17,084 nt of DNA from JBOCEF01 sp047610385 (lineage in GTDB: Bacteria > Pseudomonadota > Alphaproteobacteria > Rhodobacterales > Rhodobacteraceae), in assembly GCA_047610385.1 (NCBI GenBank), contig JBLGAC010000064.1:1-17084 (forward strand), read 5' to 3'. The translations under genes were made by a program, and so were the position numbers. The notes beneath the pieces were generated by a model. It was not told the origin of the DNA. It searched no databases and saw only the letters and a program-made list of their open reading frames with translations. Positions 7,750-14,998 of the stretch are shown here, piece by piece; positions within the stretch are counted from its first letter, which is position 1, and each line of letters starts with the position of its first letter.

Positions 7750-10700
7750 TGCCCCTCGTGTTGAAAAAGCTGGAAGACAGCCCCGAGCACACCGTCGCCG
7801 GCGAGACCACTTTGCTGGAGATCGCCGAGCAGCACGTGCCCGACACGCTCGGAACCCCGATGAAGCGGGCCGAGGCGCTCGCGCAGCTCAATTGGGGTGC
7901 GAAATCCCCGCGCGAGGTGGCGCGCGCGCTGGCCGAAACCATCGGGCTGAGCCTTGCCGACGCCCCGGATCTGGACATCTACGACGATTTCGCCGTGGTG
8001 GCCGGCCTGACGCTGAAGCCCGAAGACAGCCCCAAGCTCCGGCTGCCCGAGCCTTGGGTTCAGGCGGATGTGGCGAGCGAGGCGGATAAGAAAATCTCAG
8101 TCCGTCGACCACGCCCGGCAAACACGGTGACGATCGGCAAGCTCGACAAATGGTTCGTGCCTGAGACCGAGAAATGCGATGTCGATTGGAAGATCGGCGG
8201 GCGTGAAGCCACGGCCGGCAAGCTGCATCTGAACGTTTATGCATCGAACTACTGCAAGTTCAAGGACTGGAGCGCGGAGCTCGGCGCCTTCACCGAAAGC
8301 GCCGACCTCAAGAAAATGCCGGTGTTCACCAAGGACGACCTCGCGCACACCGAACGCGGCGGCGACAAGTTCGAATGGGATGGCGAGGCCACGGCAGATG
8401 ACGGTTGCCTGAAGAAGTCCGCCGACCCGCTGAAGAAGCGACATGTGAATGTGGCGTTCTCGCCCTACACGGCGCATATGCGCTACTTCAAAAACTCCGC
8501 CGACAAAGACGCGCGGCTTGAGCTCAAACCCTTCTGGCCGATGTGGGATGAGGACGACGATCGCGTCGCCGACAGCTTCAAGCTCAACTGGACCCTGCAT
8601 GACACCGGCGGCAAGCTGAAGCAGGGCCTGTTGACCATCGTCGACGGACAGGACCGCCCGGTGTTCCGCAAGCGTCTGGTTGAAGCGGACCTGTCGGATG
8701 GCGACCATGAGTTCGACTGGGGCGAGGGCGATTACGCCGACGGCGTGACCCCGGACGGCAAGTCCAAGGCCGAGGCGTCGCAAACCCCTTACCGCGCGCG
8801 CATCGAGGCGCACAAGCCCGCCCATGAGGAAGAGGGTCTGGCCCTCGCGGCGATGCATTCTGAGGTGCGGATCTGGGTTCACCCCGAGACGCTGCACGAG
8901 AAAAAGGACGCCTATGTCGCGACTGACGACAAGTCGTCGCTGCTGTACTCGGTCGCGCCGCTCAGCCACGCGGATGCCGATTGGAACAAGGACGCCGATG
9001 AAAATCTGTGGCTGCGCGAGCAGTTGTCGAAATTCGGGTTCCATCCCGGCCCGATCAAGGATGCCGCGCCGGAGGCCCTGATGAAGGCGGCGCTGAAGGA
9101 TCTGAAGCAATCGGTGCCCAAGGTCCGCGCAGGCGGGACCGGCGATTTCACGCGCATCGACGACACTGCGACGCCCGAGGCCAATCTGGCGGACGTGAAG
9201 GCCGCGCTCGAGGCGATCCGCGACGATGCCGACGGCTTTGCGCGCTACAAGCGCCCGTGGTTCGGCAAGGCCGACGCCACCCGCGACGACTATGCCGACA
9301 ACTGGGGCGACGACGTCGCCGACAAGCTGCGCAACGCCGCCGAGGAGCTGATCCTGTGGATCGACGACCGGCATTTCTACACCAGCGTCAACTGGGTGAC
9401 CGAACCGGCGGGCCAAGCGCCGCAGCTATTTACCGAACTGGCGGACCACACCGTCAACCAGCGCCCGGACCGCGGCGGCTGGATGAACGGAGACGTGAAA
9501 ATCGACCATGACGCGCGGGACATGACCCGATCCTGGGTGCCGATCCAGGTGCAGCCGGTGTTGATGAAAAAGGACCGCACGCTGCACGACACGTCCGATT
9601 ATCTGGCGGCGGTCAAGGGCGACGCCGACCTGCTGGCCGCCATGCGCCGCGCCGTCGGGCCGATCCGCATTGACTGGAGCTTTGACGAGATCGACGGCGA
9701 TTACGACCCCGATGCAGGCGGCGTCAACGTGCGGGTCAATGGGCTGGACGCGGCCATGTACGGCACGCATTCACGCTCCAAAGGCGCGATCGAATGGCTG
9801 CTGAACGACACCCGCCATGTGCACCGGCGCAAGGATGTGAAGCGGCGCTCAATCTTGCACAACGCCCGCGACAACCGCGGCGGGGTGCGCCCTGCCAATG
9901 CGGCGCGGTATTACCGCAACGTGTTCGGCAGAACCGCAGATGGCAACAAGCACCTGATCCCGTGGAAGACCAGCGACGACGACGCGCGCGAAAGCGTGGT
10001 GACCTGCGTGCATGACGATCTTGGCCCCGGCCATGCGGATGATGAGAAATTCGCCAAGCGCCGCGGCGCCGCGGGCGTGGGCTTCATGCCCTCGTTGGTG
10101 GCGGGCGACGGTTACCGGGTGCGCGCGCAGGTGCGCTTTGACAAGACCGCCGGCTATTCGTTCCCCAATGCTGAGGATCTGGGCAAGCGCTATCCGCGGC
10201 TGGCCCAATCGCACAGTGCCAAGATGCGCATGTGGCGCAAATCGTCGATTCGCGCTTACGTGCAATGGGCACCGACCAACCATTTCGGCACCGCGTTCGG
10301 CCAGTTCAAGAAGCACTTCGCCCAAGCCAACGTGCACTATGTGGTCGAAGGCGGCGGGGCCGCGCCGCTGCAGCCGCGCCCCAACGCGCTGTTCCCGCCT
10401 GAGGTCGGCGGGGGCTTGAATGCCGAATATGTCGACGCGGCGGTCAAATGCCTGCCGACCGGGAATGCGCTGGCCGACCCGGCGACCATGGCGCTGCATC
10501 AGGACCATGTGTGGCCCTGGCACGCTGATGACAATTACGGGCAGCGCACGCCTGTGGTCGGGTCCGGCGCGCTTTCAACCGACGCGCGGGCGATCTTCGA
10601 AGACAATGAGCTGTCGAACCAATATTATGTGAACACGATTATGCTCGCCACCAAGATTGTGGACAGCATTGAGAAGAGCAGCGGGCTGCTTCGCGGCAAT

Positions 10701-11900
10701 GTCATCGTTGAGATGCAGGTCAGCCCCAAGTATTACTATATGAACTACGAATGCGACAAATGCGGCGCCTTCGAGCTGTGGCTCGAGAACAGCGCCACCC
10801 CGTCCAAGGTCGGCGGGCAATGCGCGCAATGCGCCGACGCTGCGCGCAAGCTGCTCAACACCGTGCGGCTGGTCGGGCATTACACCTGCAGCACAGGCGG
10901 CCATGCGCAGACAAACGACGAATCCACCGCCGCCGGGTCCGGCTGGACCGGCCAGGTGTGCGATCAGCGCGCCTGCGGCGGGCTTTTGGCCGACGACATG
11001 GCCGACGCCGCGAATTACCTATGCGACAGCTGCGGCTACACCGCGGACTTCCCCCATATGGGCGGCGTGAACAACCATAAGGTCGGCTCGGACTGCCCGC
11101 GCGGCTGCGGCGGCAAGCTGGGGCCGACGGCGGCTGTCTATGCAAGCCAAGATTACACCTGCAACGGCTGCGCCGCGAACGTCACCAAGGTTAATGCCGG
11201 CAAGGTCAAGGATGCCGGAGTTGGCGCGAACCACATCTGCAATCCCGGCGATCCGACCACGACCCCGCCGACGCCGCCGGTGACCGGCCTGTTGGCCGCC
11301 GCCGCGGCGCCCAATTACGTCTATGACTTCACCGGCAAAACCACCAACGCCCACCAGGTGGAGCCGAAGGCCGAGAATGTCGAGAACGGCGATGAGCTGC
11401 CGGGCTCCTCGCTCGGGCTGCCCGTGGGCGTCAGCGTCAACTTCAAATGCGACGTGTGGGGCCAGTACGAATGCGCCGCCTGCAACGCCAAGGTGTCGCT
11501 GCGCGAGCCGACCGCTGTGCCGGGCCATCATCAGAACAAATGGCACAATTGCGGCGGCGGCGGCGGCTGGGGCCAGTTCGGGGCGGTGCTGAAATCGCTC
11601 GACACCAATTCAGACCTCTGGGCGCATGAAGTGGGGCACAATCACAGCCTCAGCCATGCCAACAACGCCGGCGGTGAGGTGCCGATTGAGCATGACAACC
11701 GCCGCGCGCCATGGGCGACCGCGACCATGGCGGGCAAGCGCGGCGACTGGGACCGCAGCTGCCTTATGGCCTATACTGATTTCCACCCCGACTACGACAT
11801 CGAAACTGACCTGCAATACATGTGCTATCGCTGCCTTCTGCGTTCTCGCGGGTGGAAGGTGACGCCGTTGCACAGACCGCCGGGAGCCATCACCAATTAG
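7749..11900 (+). CDS. Large multidomain putative secreted zinc metallopeptidase (metzincin-like) with five zinc-ribbon-like repeats
   Basis: A 1383-residue protein without a Sec signal. Start ATG 7749 overlaps the preceding stop (TGATG), with GAGGAG eight bases upstream. Order of parts: LysM-like region ~10-75 (HTVAGETTLLEIAEQHV, then LNWGAKSPREVARALAETIG); a beta-rich section ~115-390 with LDKWFVPETEKCDV; a peptidoglycan-binding-like helical segment ~415-460 (ENLWLREQLSKFGFHPGPIK); a long central region of unknown fold; five Y-x-C-x2-C modules between 1002 and 1268 (first Cys at 1002, 1047, 1092, 1138, 1242); then HEVGHNHSLSH at 1293-1303 and CLMAYTDFH at 1338-1346. HExxHxxxxxH plus a downstream Met-turn is the metzincin signature. 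The usual Gly at the eighth motif position is Ser1300. The predicted activity is zinc-dependent proteolysis outside the producing cytoplasm. The missing signal peptide and the company it keeps point to export by a type VI or other contractile apparatus (inference). Confidence 0.8.
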   Translation: MPLVLKKLEDSPEHTVAGETTLLEIAEQHVPDTLGTPMKRAEALAQLNWGAKSPREVARALAETIGLSLADAPDLDIYDDFAVVAGLTLKPEDSPKLRLPEPWVQADVASEADKKISVRRPRPANTVTIGKLDKWFVPETEKCDVDWKIGGREATAGKLHLNVYASNYCKFKDWSAELGAFTESADLKKMPVFTKDDLAHTERGGDKFEWDGEATADDGCLKKSADPLKKRHVNVAFSPYTAHMRYFKNSADKDARLELKPFWPMWDEDDDRVADSFKLNWTLHDTGGKLKQGLLTIVDGQDRPVFRKRLVEADLSDGDHEFDWGEGDYADGVTPDGKSKAEASQTPYRARIEAHKPAHEEEGLALAAMHSEVRIWVHPETLHEKKDAYVATDDKSSLLYSVAPLSHADADWNKDADENLWLREQLSKFGFHPGPIKDAAPEALMKAALKDLKQSVPKVRAGGTGDFTRIDDTATPEANLADVKAALEAIRDDADGFARYKRPWFGKADATRDDYADNWGDDVADKLRNAAEELILWIDDRHFYTSVNWVTEPAGQAPQLFTELADHTVNQRPDRGGWMNGDVKIDHDARDMTRSWVPIQVQPVLMKKDRTLHDTSDYLAAVKGDADLLAAMRRAVGPIRIDWSFDEIDGDYDPDAGGVNVRVNGLDAAMYGTHSRSKGAIEWLLNDTRHVHRRKDVKRRSILHNARDNRGGVRPANAARYYRNVFGRTADGNKHLIPWKTSDDDARESVVTCVHDDLGPGHADDEKFAKRRGAAGVGFMPSLVAGDGYRVRAQVRFDKTAGYSFPNAEDLGKRYPRLAQSHSAKMRMWRKSSIRAYVQWAPTNHFGTAFGQFKKHFAQANVHYVVEGGGAAPLQPRPNALFPPEVGGGLNAEYVDAAVKCLPTGNALADPATMALHQDHVWPWHADDNYGQRTPVVGSGALSTDARAIFEDNELSNQYYVNTIMLATKIVDSIEKSSGLLRGNVIVEMQVSPKYYYMNYECDKCGAFELWLENSATPSKVGGQCAQCADAARKLLNTVRLVGHYTCSTGGHAQTNDESTAAGSGWTGQVCDQRACGGLLADDMADAANYLCDSCGYTADFPHMGGVNNHKVGSDCPRGCGGKLGPTAAVYASQDYTCNGCAANVTKVNAGKVKDAGVGANHICNPGDPTTTPPTPPVTGLLAAAAAPNYVYDFTGKTTNAHQVEPKAENVENGDELPGSSLGLPVGVSVNFKCDVWGQYECAACNAKVSLREPTAVPGHHQNKWHNCGGGGGWGQFGAVLKSLDTNSDLWAHEVGHNHSLSHANNAGGEVPIEHDNRRAPWATATMAGKRGDWDRSCLMAYTDFHPDYDIETDLQYMCYRCLLRSRGWKVTPLHRPPGAITN

Positions 11901-11925
11901 CGCGCCCTCCGCCCGTCCTGTTCTT

Positions 11926-13389
11926 TTGCGACCGCAGGCGCCGTTGCGCGCCCTAGCCGCGGTCGCGCTGTGCTGGAGCATCTCCATGACCGCCGCAACC
12001 GCAGATCCGGTGACGCTCTCCCTCGCCGACGGCCCCGACCGGGTGGTGATCGGCGACCCGTGGCCCGTGCAGGCTGACCTGCGCAATGACGGCACGCGCG
12101 CCTATCCCGCGCCCGACGCGCCGGGGGGGTGGGGGATCGTGTTTCTGCTGACGGGCCCCGAGGGCGCGCTTTACGAATACGGCGCGCGCGAGCGGCGCCA
12201 AAGCACCGCCCGCAGCGCATCGCGCCCCCGCCCGTCGCCGCCGGTGCAGCCGGGCACGACGCGCAGCTATGAAATCGATCTGTCGCAGATCATGACCGAG
12301 CGGCCGCGGCCGGGGATGCATGACATGCAAGTGCGAATCCTCGACCATGGCGTCGAACTTGACGGGGGCGCCGCCACGGTGGAGCTGGTGGCGCCGCAGG
12401 TGGCCTCCGCCGACATTCTGTATGGCGGCGCGGCGGACATTCCTTACGGCGTTTTCGTGCGCGCCGATCTGGGGCCGGACATGGTGGTCGCGGTCGGCGA
12501 GGCGCCGCGCGGGCGCCCCGACCTGCTGACCATGCGCCCGGCGACGGCGCTGCGCCCCGGCGCCGCGCCGCGCCTGACACTGCCCGCCACATTCGAGGCG
12601 GCCCGCCCGCCGGTGGCCCTGGCGCTCGAGGAAGGCGGCGCGGCCTATGCGGTGTCGGCCACGCCGCGCCGCAAAGGCTTGGCTGAGCCGGGCCCGGCGG
12701 TCGCCACCGGCATGGCGCGCCCACGCGCGCTGGCCGGGGTGGTCGATGCCGAGGGCGCGGCCTGGATCTTGGTCGACGCGGCGAACACGGCGGTCTTTGC
12801 GCTCGCGCTGCTGACCGACGGGACGCTCAGCATTCAGCCGATGGCGCCCCGCGCCGGCGGGCTTGCCGCGGCCGGGGCGCTGATGACCGATCACGGCCCG
12901 ACGCTGGCTTTGGTCGAGGCAGGGCCCCAAGGCGTGCAGGCCCGCTTTTGGAACCGGGGCCGCGGCGAGACGCCGCCGCGCGCGGTCCCCGCGCCTGACG
13001 GTCGGGTGGTCTCGCTCGGCCTGCCGCGCAGTTTTTTGACCGAAAAGGTCTATGCAGACATGATCATCGAGGGCCCCGAGAGTCTGCTGATCGCCCGCGC
13101 GCCGCTGCTGGGCCAGACGGGGGGCGCATCGGCGGCCGTTCCGAAAACCAGCGTCCCGGTCGATCAGTGGATCTGGCCGGATCTGCCGACCGCTCCGCCG
13201 ATGGCGCTTGGCGTGGTAGGGACCGTCGCCGCGCTGTTGAACTTGGGCGCGCAGGGGGCCGAGTGGATCGGCAGCGCCGAAGTCAGCGGAGAGGGCGCGC
13301 CGATGCTGTTGTCTCCTCGCGGAGGCAGGGCTTGGGTCGTCTCCACGGGGGGCGCCGAGGGGCTTGTCCTGCGCCAGTTTGAGAACTGA
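11926..13389 (+). CDS. Exported protein of unknown function, last gene of the metallopeptidase operon
   Basis: A 487-residue protein beginning at TTG 11926, 25 bases after the metallopeptidase stop. No ATG lies upstream in frame, and the first ATG (11986) would cut away the signal peptide. From TTG, a positive N-terminus and hydrophobic core (LRALAAVALCW) end at TAATA-DP, a plausible Sec signal with cleavage near residue 27. Residues ~28-155 look like a beta-sandwich (VTLSLADGPDRVVIGD, later TTRSYEIDLSQI). The rest is beta-rich with repeated short hydrophobic strands, perhaps a propeller, but I do not recognise the family. It could be a periplasmic partner or immunity protein for the peptidase, or an envelope anchor. 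This is inferred from position only. There is no Shine-Dalgarno site, so translation probably relies on re-initiation. Confidence 0.65.
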   Translation: MRPQAPLRALAAVALCWSISMTAATADPVTLSLADGPDRVVIGDPWPVQADLRNDGTRAYPAPDAPGGWGIVFLLTGPEGALYEYGARERRQSTARSASRPRPSPPVQPGTTRSYEIDLSQIMTERPRPGMHDMQVRILDHGVELDGGAATVELVAPQVASADILYGGAADIPYGVFVRADLGPDMVVAVGEAPRGRPDLLTMRPATALRPGAAPRLTLPATFEAARPPVALALEEGGAAYAVSATPRRKGLAEPGPAVATGMARPRALAGVVDAEGAAWILVDAANTAVFALALLTDGTLSIQPMAPRAGGLAAAGALMTDHGPTLALVEAGPQGVQARFWNRGRGETPPRAVPAPDGRVVSLGLPRSFLTEKVYADMIIEGPESLLIARAPLLGQTGGASAAVPKTSVPVDQWIWPDLPTAPPMALGVVGTVAALLNLGAQGAEWIGSAEVSGEGAPMLLSPRGGRAWVVSTGGAEGLVLRQFEN

Positions 13390-13413
13390 CGCAGTGCAAG
13401 GCCTGCGGCGCGG

Positions 13414-13660
13414 TCAGGCCCCTGCTCCGTTCAGATAACTTGTCAGGTTGGGGCCGAGATCGTCCGAGAGATACCCCCTCCTGCACCATCAGCACCGGCA
13501 GGCCTTCGGCGCGGATCCGGGCGGCGATGCGCGCGAACCCCGGCGTGGTGATCGCAAGGCCTTGGAACGGATCGTTCTCATGGGCGTCGAGGCCCAGCGC
13601 CGTGACGATCACGTCCGCTGCGAACGCACGGATGCGGCGCAGCGCGCCGTTGCGGTCTTG
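13414..13660 (-). pseudogene. Histone deacetylase/acetylpolyamine amidohydrolase family protein, C-terminal fragment, frameshifted
   Basis: The minus strand from about 13660 encodes LRRIRAFAADVIVTALGLDA, then HENDPFQGLAITTPGF and GLPVLMVQEG, the C-terminal part of class II HDAC-like deacetylases (acetoin utilisation/acetylpolyamine amidohydrolase group). The Asp and His of GLDAHENDP match the conserved region near the zinc site. After VQEG the frame breaks at about 13472-13477. Assuming a loss of two bases there restores G-YLSDDLGPNLTSYLNGAGA and a TGA at 13416-13414. The N-terminal ~250 residues are missing, replaced by the IS3-family element, whose end lies at about 13660-13699. It faces the upstream operon convergently. 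It is a remnant, not a functional enzyme. Confidence 0.75.
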
Positions 13661-13909
13661 GACCTGTCCCGGTTTGGTTCCGGTCACGGTGCTCATTTAG
13701 GCGGCCTTTCGTTTGAAGGCCAAGGGGCTTTTCCAGCCGAGGGCTGAGTGCCTACGGTGCGGATTGTAAAAGCCGTTGATGTATCCAAAGATCGCGACCT
13801 CTGCCGAGCGGCGTGTGGGCCAGGATCGGCACCAGATCATCTCCGCCTTGATCGTCTTGAAGAACGTCTCGACGACCGCATTGGCGTAGCAATTTCCCTT
13901 GCTGCTCAT

Positions 13910-13946
13910 GCATTGCCGGCAGGCGATTGCATGCAATCGCCGAGAG
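13910..13946 (-). repeat. REP-like palindromic insertion A in IS3 orfB
   Basis: A 37-bp block between the codons for GFKVS and MSSKGNC. Its core is a perfect 20-bp palindrome (13922-13941, GGCGATTGC/GCAATCGCC around AT). The flanks are CTCTC on one side and CTGCCGG on the other, read on the minus strand. The 37 bases shift the frame of orfB. Confidence 0.8.
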
Positions 13947-14063
13947 GGAAACCTTGAAGCCATTCTGACGCAGCAGTTTCTGATAATCGTGAGAACAGTA
14001 TTCGCTGCCCCTGTCCGTGTGGTGGATGCACCCGCTGAGCGGTCGACGCAGGGCGATCGCCAT

Positions 14064-14103
14064 CCACTGCCCGGCAGTGGTTTGCATCGCAAACCATGAG
14101 AGG
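14064..14103 (-). repeat. REP-like palindromic insertion B in IS3 orfB
   Basis: A 40-bp block between the codons for RALN and MAIALRR. Its core (14079-14095) has 7-bp arms GGTTTGC/GCAAACC around three bases. On the minus strand it begins CCTCTC and ends with CTGCCGGGCA, as in copy A. The 40 bases shift the frame. Confidence 0.8.
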
Positions 14104-14157
14104 GTTCAGGGCCCGGATCGCGAGGTCTTTCTTTAAACGGTTGCTGATTGCCCAGCT

Positions 14158-14195
14158 GTCACCCGGAAGGGATTTGCGTGCAAATCACGCAGGGC
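14158..14195 (-). repeat. REP-like palindromic insertion C in IS3 orfB
   Basis: A 38-bp block between the codons for SRRVI and SWAISN. Its core (14171-14186) is GATTTGC/GCAAATC around GT. On the minus strand it begins GCCCTGC and ends TTCCGGGTGAC, a diverged form of copies A and B. The 38 bases shift the frame. Confidence 0.75.
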
Positions 14196-14216
14196 GATCA
14201 CGCGCCGGGAATGCAG

Positions 14217-14291
14217 TAAACCGCCCCCCCTTTTCGACCGGACACTCAGGCATAGCCATGGAGGCTTGGGGATATCCCTGGGCATGTGCTT
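14217..14291. other. Probable left end of the IS2-group element
   Basis: These ~75 bases between the truncated IS3 orfB and the IS2-group orfA contain a C-run and CTTTTCGACCGGACAC (around 14227-14246), which may be part of a terminal repeat. The opposite end of this IS is missing, so the repeat cannot be confirmed. Confidence 0.3.
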
Positions 14292-14627
14292 ATGTCTGAA
14301 GTTAAAATCATCACCGATGGTGGCCGTCGGCGCCGCTGGTCGGCATCCGAGAAGTTGCGGATCGTCGAGGAAACGCTGGACCAGGATGCCAGCATCTCCG
14401 TTGTCGCCCGCCAGAACAGCGTGGCACCGAACCTGCTTTATCGCTGGCGTCAGTTGATGCTGGAAGGGGGCGCTGCGGCCGTGTCGGCAGATGACGATGT
14501 GACCAGCAATCGGGCCGTCCGGCACATGGAGGATCGCATCCGTGAGCTTGTGCGCCAGCTGGGCCGCAAGACGCTGGAGGTCGAGATCCTCAAAGAGGCG
14601 CTGGACAAGTCGCGCTCAAAAAACTGA
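14292..14627 (+). CDS. IS3-family (IS2 group) transposase OrfA
   Basis: An 111-residue protein starting at ATG 14292. A GTG six bases earlier is possible but less likely. RRRRWSASEKLRIVEETLDQ starts a helix-turn-helix domain that continues ISVVARQNSVAPNLLYRWRQ. The C-terminal half is a coiled-coil/leucine-zipper-like segment (RIRELVRQLGRKTLEVEIL, then KEAL). This is the DNA-binding OrfA of an IS2-group element. It ends in A AAA AAC TGA, the usual -1 frameshift signal for making the OrfAB fusion transposase. OrfA is intact, but the fused OrfB is broken after ~30 codons, so the element cannot transpose on its own. OrfA alone might act as a repressor of the family (known for IS2 relatives). Confidence 0.85.
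   Translation: MSEVKIITDGGRRRRWSASEKLRIVEETLDQDASISVVARQNSVAPNLLYRWRQLMLEGGAAAVSADDDVTSNRAVRHMEDRIRELVRQLGRKTLEVEILKEALDKSRSKN
14618..14624 (+). promoter_or_regulatory. Programmed -1 frameshift heptamer A AAA AAC
   Basis: The heptamer is in the correct phase at the last OrfA codons, immediately before its TGA. A -1 slip gives KLTWHAQSLPKGGIR, the expected OrfB entry of IS2-group elements. Confidence 0.7.
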
Positions 14628-14718
14628 CCTGGCATGCGCAGTCGCTGCCGAAAGGCGGCATCCGATGAGCGCCGTGGCCAAGACGTTGGGCGTCTCCCGC
14701 TCCAATTTGCATGCCCGC
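14625..14718 (+). pseudogene. IS3-family (IS2 group) transposase OrfB, N-terminal stub with frameshift
   Basis: In the -1 frame after the slippery heptamer the sequence reads LTWHAQSLPKGGIR and then meets a stop (TGA at 14666). One frame over it resumes as MSAVAKTLGVSRSNLHAR from ATG 14665. Together these are the standard OrfB start, so one base has been lost at about 14663-14664. Homology ends at ~14718, where AT-richer foreign sequence begins. The whole DDE domain is absent. Confidence 0.75.
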
Positions 14719-14720
14719 CC

Positions 14721-14998
14721 ATCAGTCGCCACGAGGCTGAGCAGGTATTTGGCGCAGCCATTCCAACCGAGGCGTGGAAGAAAATTACTTGCGCCTTTTC
14801 AAGGAACGGTCAAAATATTGACGCATTGGACACATCAAAATCGAACAAAAACAAGAATGATCCCAACAGTTGGAAAAACTGGAAAATAGATGCAGAAAAA
14901 AACTGGCCCATGCAATTGACTCCCTGACCGAAATAAGCGGTGAATTCATAAGGGAGGCGGCAGAAAAACTGTCACTTAAACGCTCCAGCGGATTATAA
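14721..14998 (+). pseudogene. AT-rich hypothetical gene, 5'-truncated and frameshifted
   Basis: The stretch has distinctly lower GC than its surroundings (AAA, AAT, ATA codons). One frame from 14721 reads RHEAEQVFGAAIPTEAWKKI, then a polar segment with repeated NKN, and stops at 14927. A second frame, open from 14861 to the TAA at 14996-14998, reads LEKLENRCRKKLAHAIDSLT then EISGEFIREAAEKLSLK. A shift around 14861-14875 would join them into one ~92-codon 3' fragment. The product would be helical and charged; I do not recognise it. The TAA is followed immediately by the ATG of the next gene, so the two were once an operon. Confidence 0.4.

Larger units (their letters stand above)
13697..14216 (-). 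pseudogene. IS3-family transposase OrfB, truncated and broken by three REP-like insertions
   Basis: The minus strand carries the C-terminal ~130 codons of an IS3-family OrfB (rve integrase core). Pieces in order are HSRRVI, SWAISNRLKKDLAIRALN, MAIALRRPLSGCIHHTDRGS, SHDYQKLLRQNGFKVS, KGNCYANAVVETFFKTIKAE (with the catalytic Glu) and HSALGWKSPLAFKRKAA, ending at TAA 13699-13697. The pieces are separated by three extra blocks of 37-40 bp at 14158-14195, 14064-14103 and 13910-13946. Removing these restores one continuous frame. The blocks are related palindromic repeats. The 5' part of the gene, with the other catalytic residues, is lost at about 14216, where a second IS begins. Confidence 0.85.

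Noticed and set aside
8097..9416. 439-codon minus-strand open frame opposite the metallopeptidase gene
   Set aside because: Its residues mirror the third-position GC bias of the plus-strand gene and no domain is recognisable; treated as a shadow.
11953..12930. 325-codon minus-strand open frame opposite the fourth operon gene
   Set aside because: Arg/Gly/His-rich noise, no start context, fully inside a well-formed signal-peptide gene.
13922..14186. Palindromic repeats as a possible CRISPR array
   Set aside because: The three repeats are short, diverged, unevenly spaced (about 150 and 95 bp), and the intervening sequence is recognisable transposase coding, not spacers.
14286..14291. GTG start two codons upstream for the IS2-group OrfA
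   Set aside because: ATG 14292 gives the usual OrfA start, and the extra VL residues have no support.
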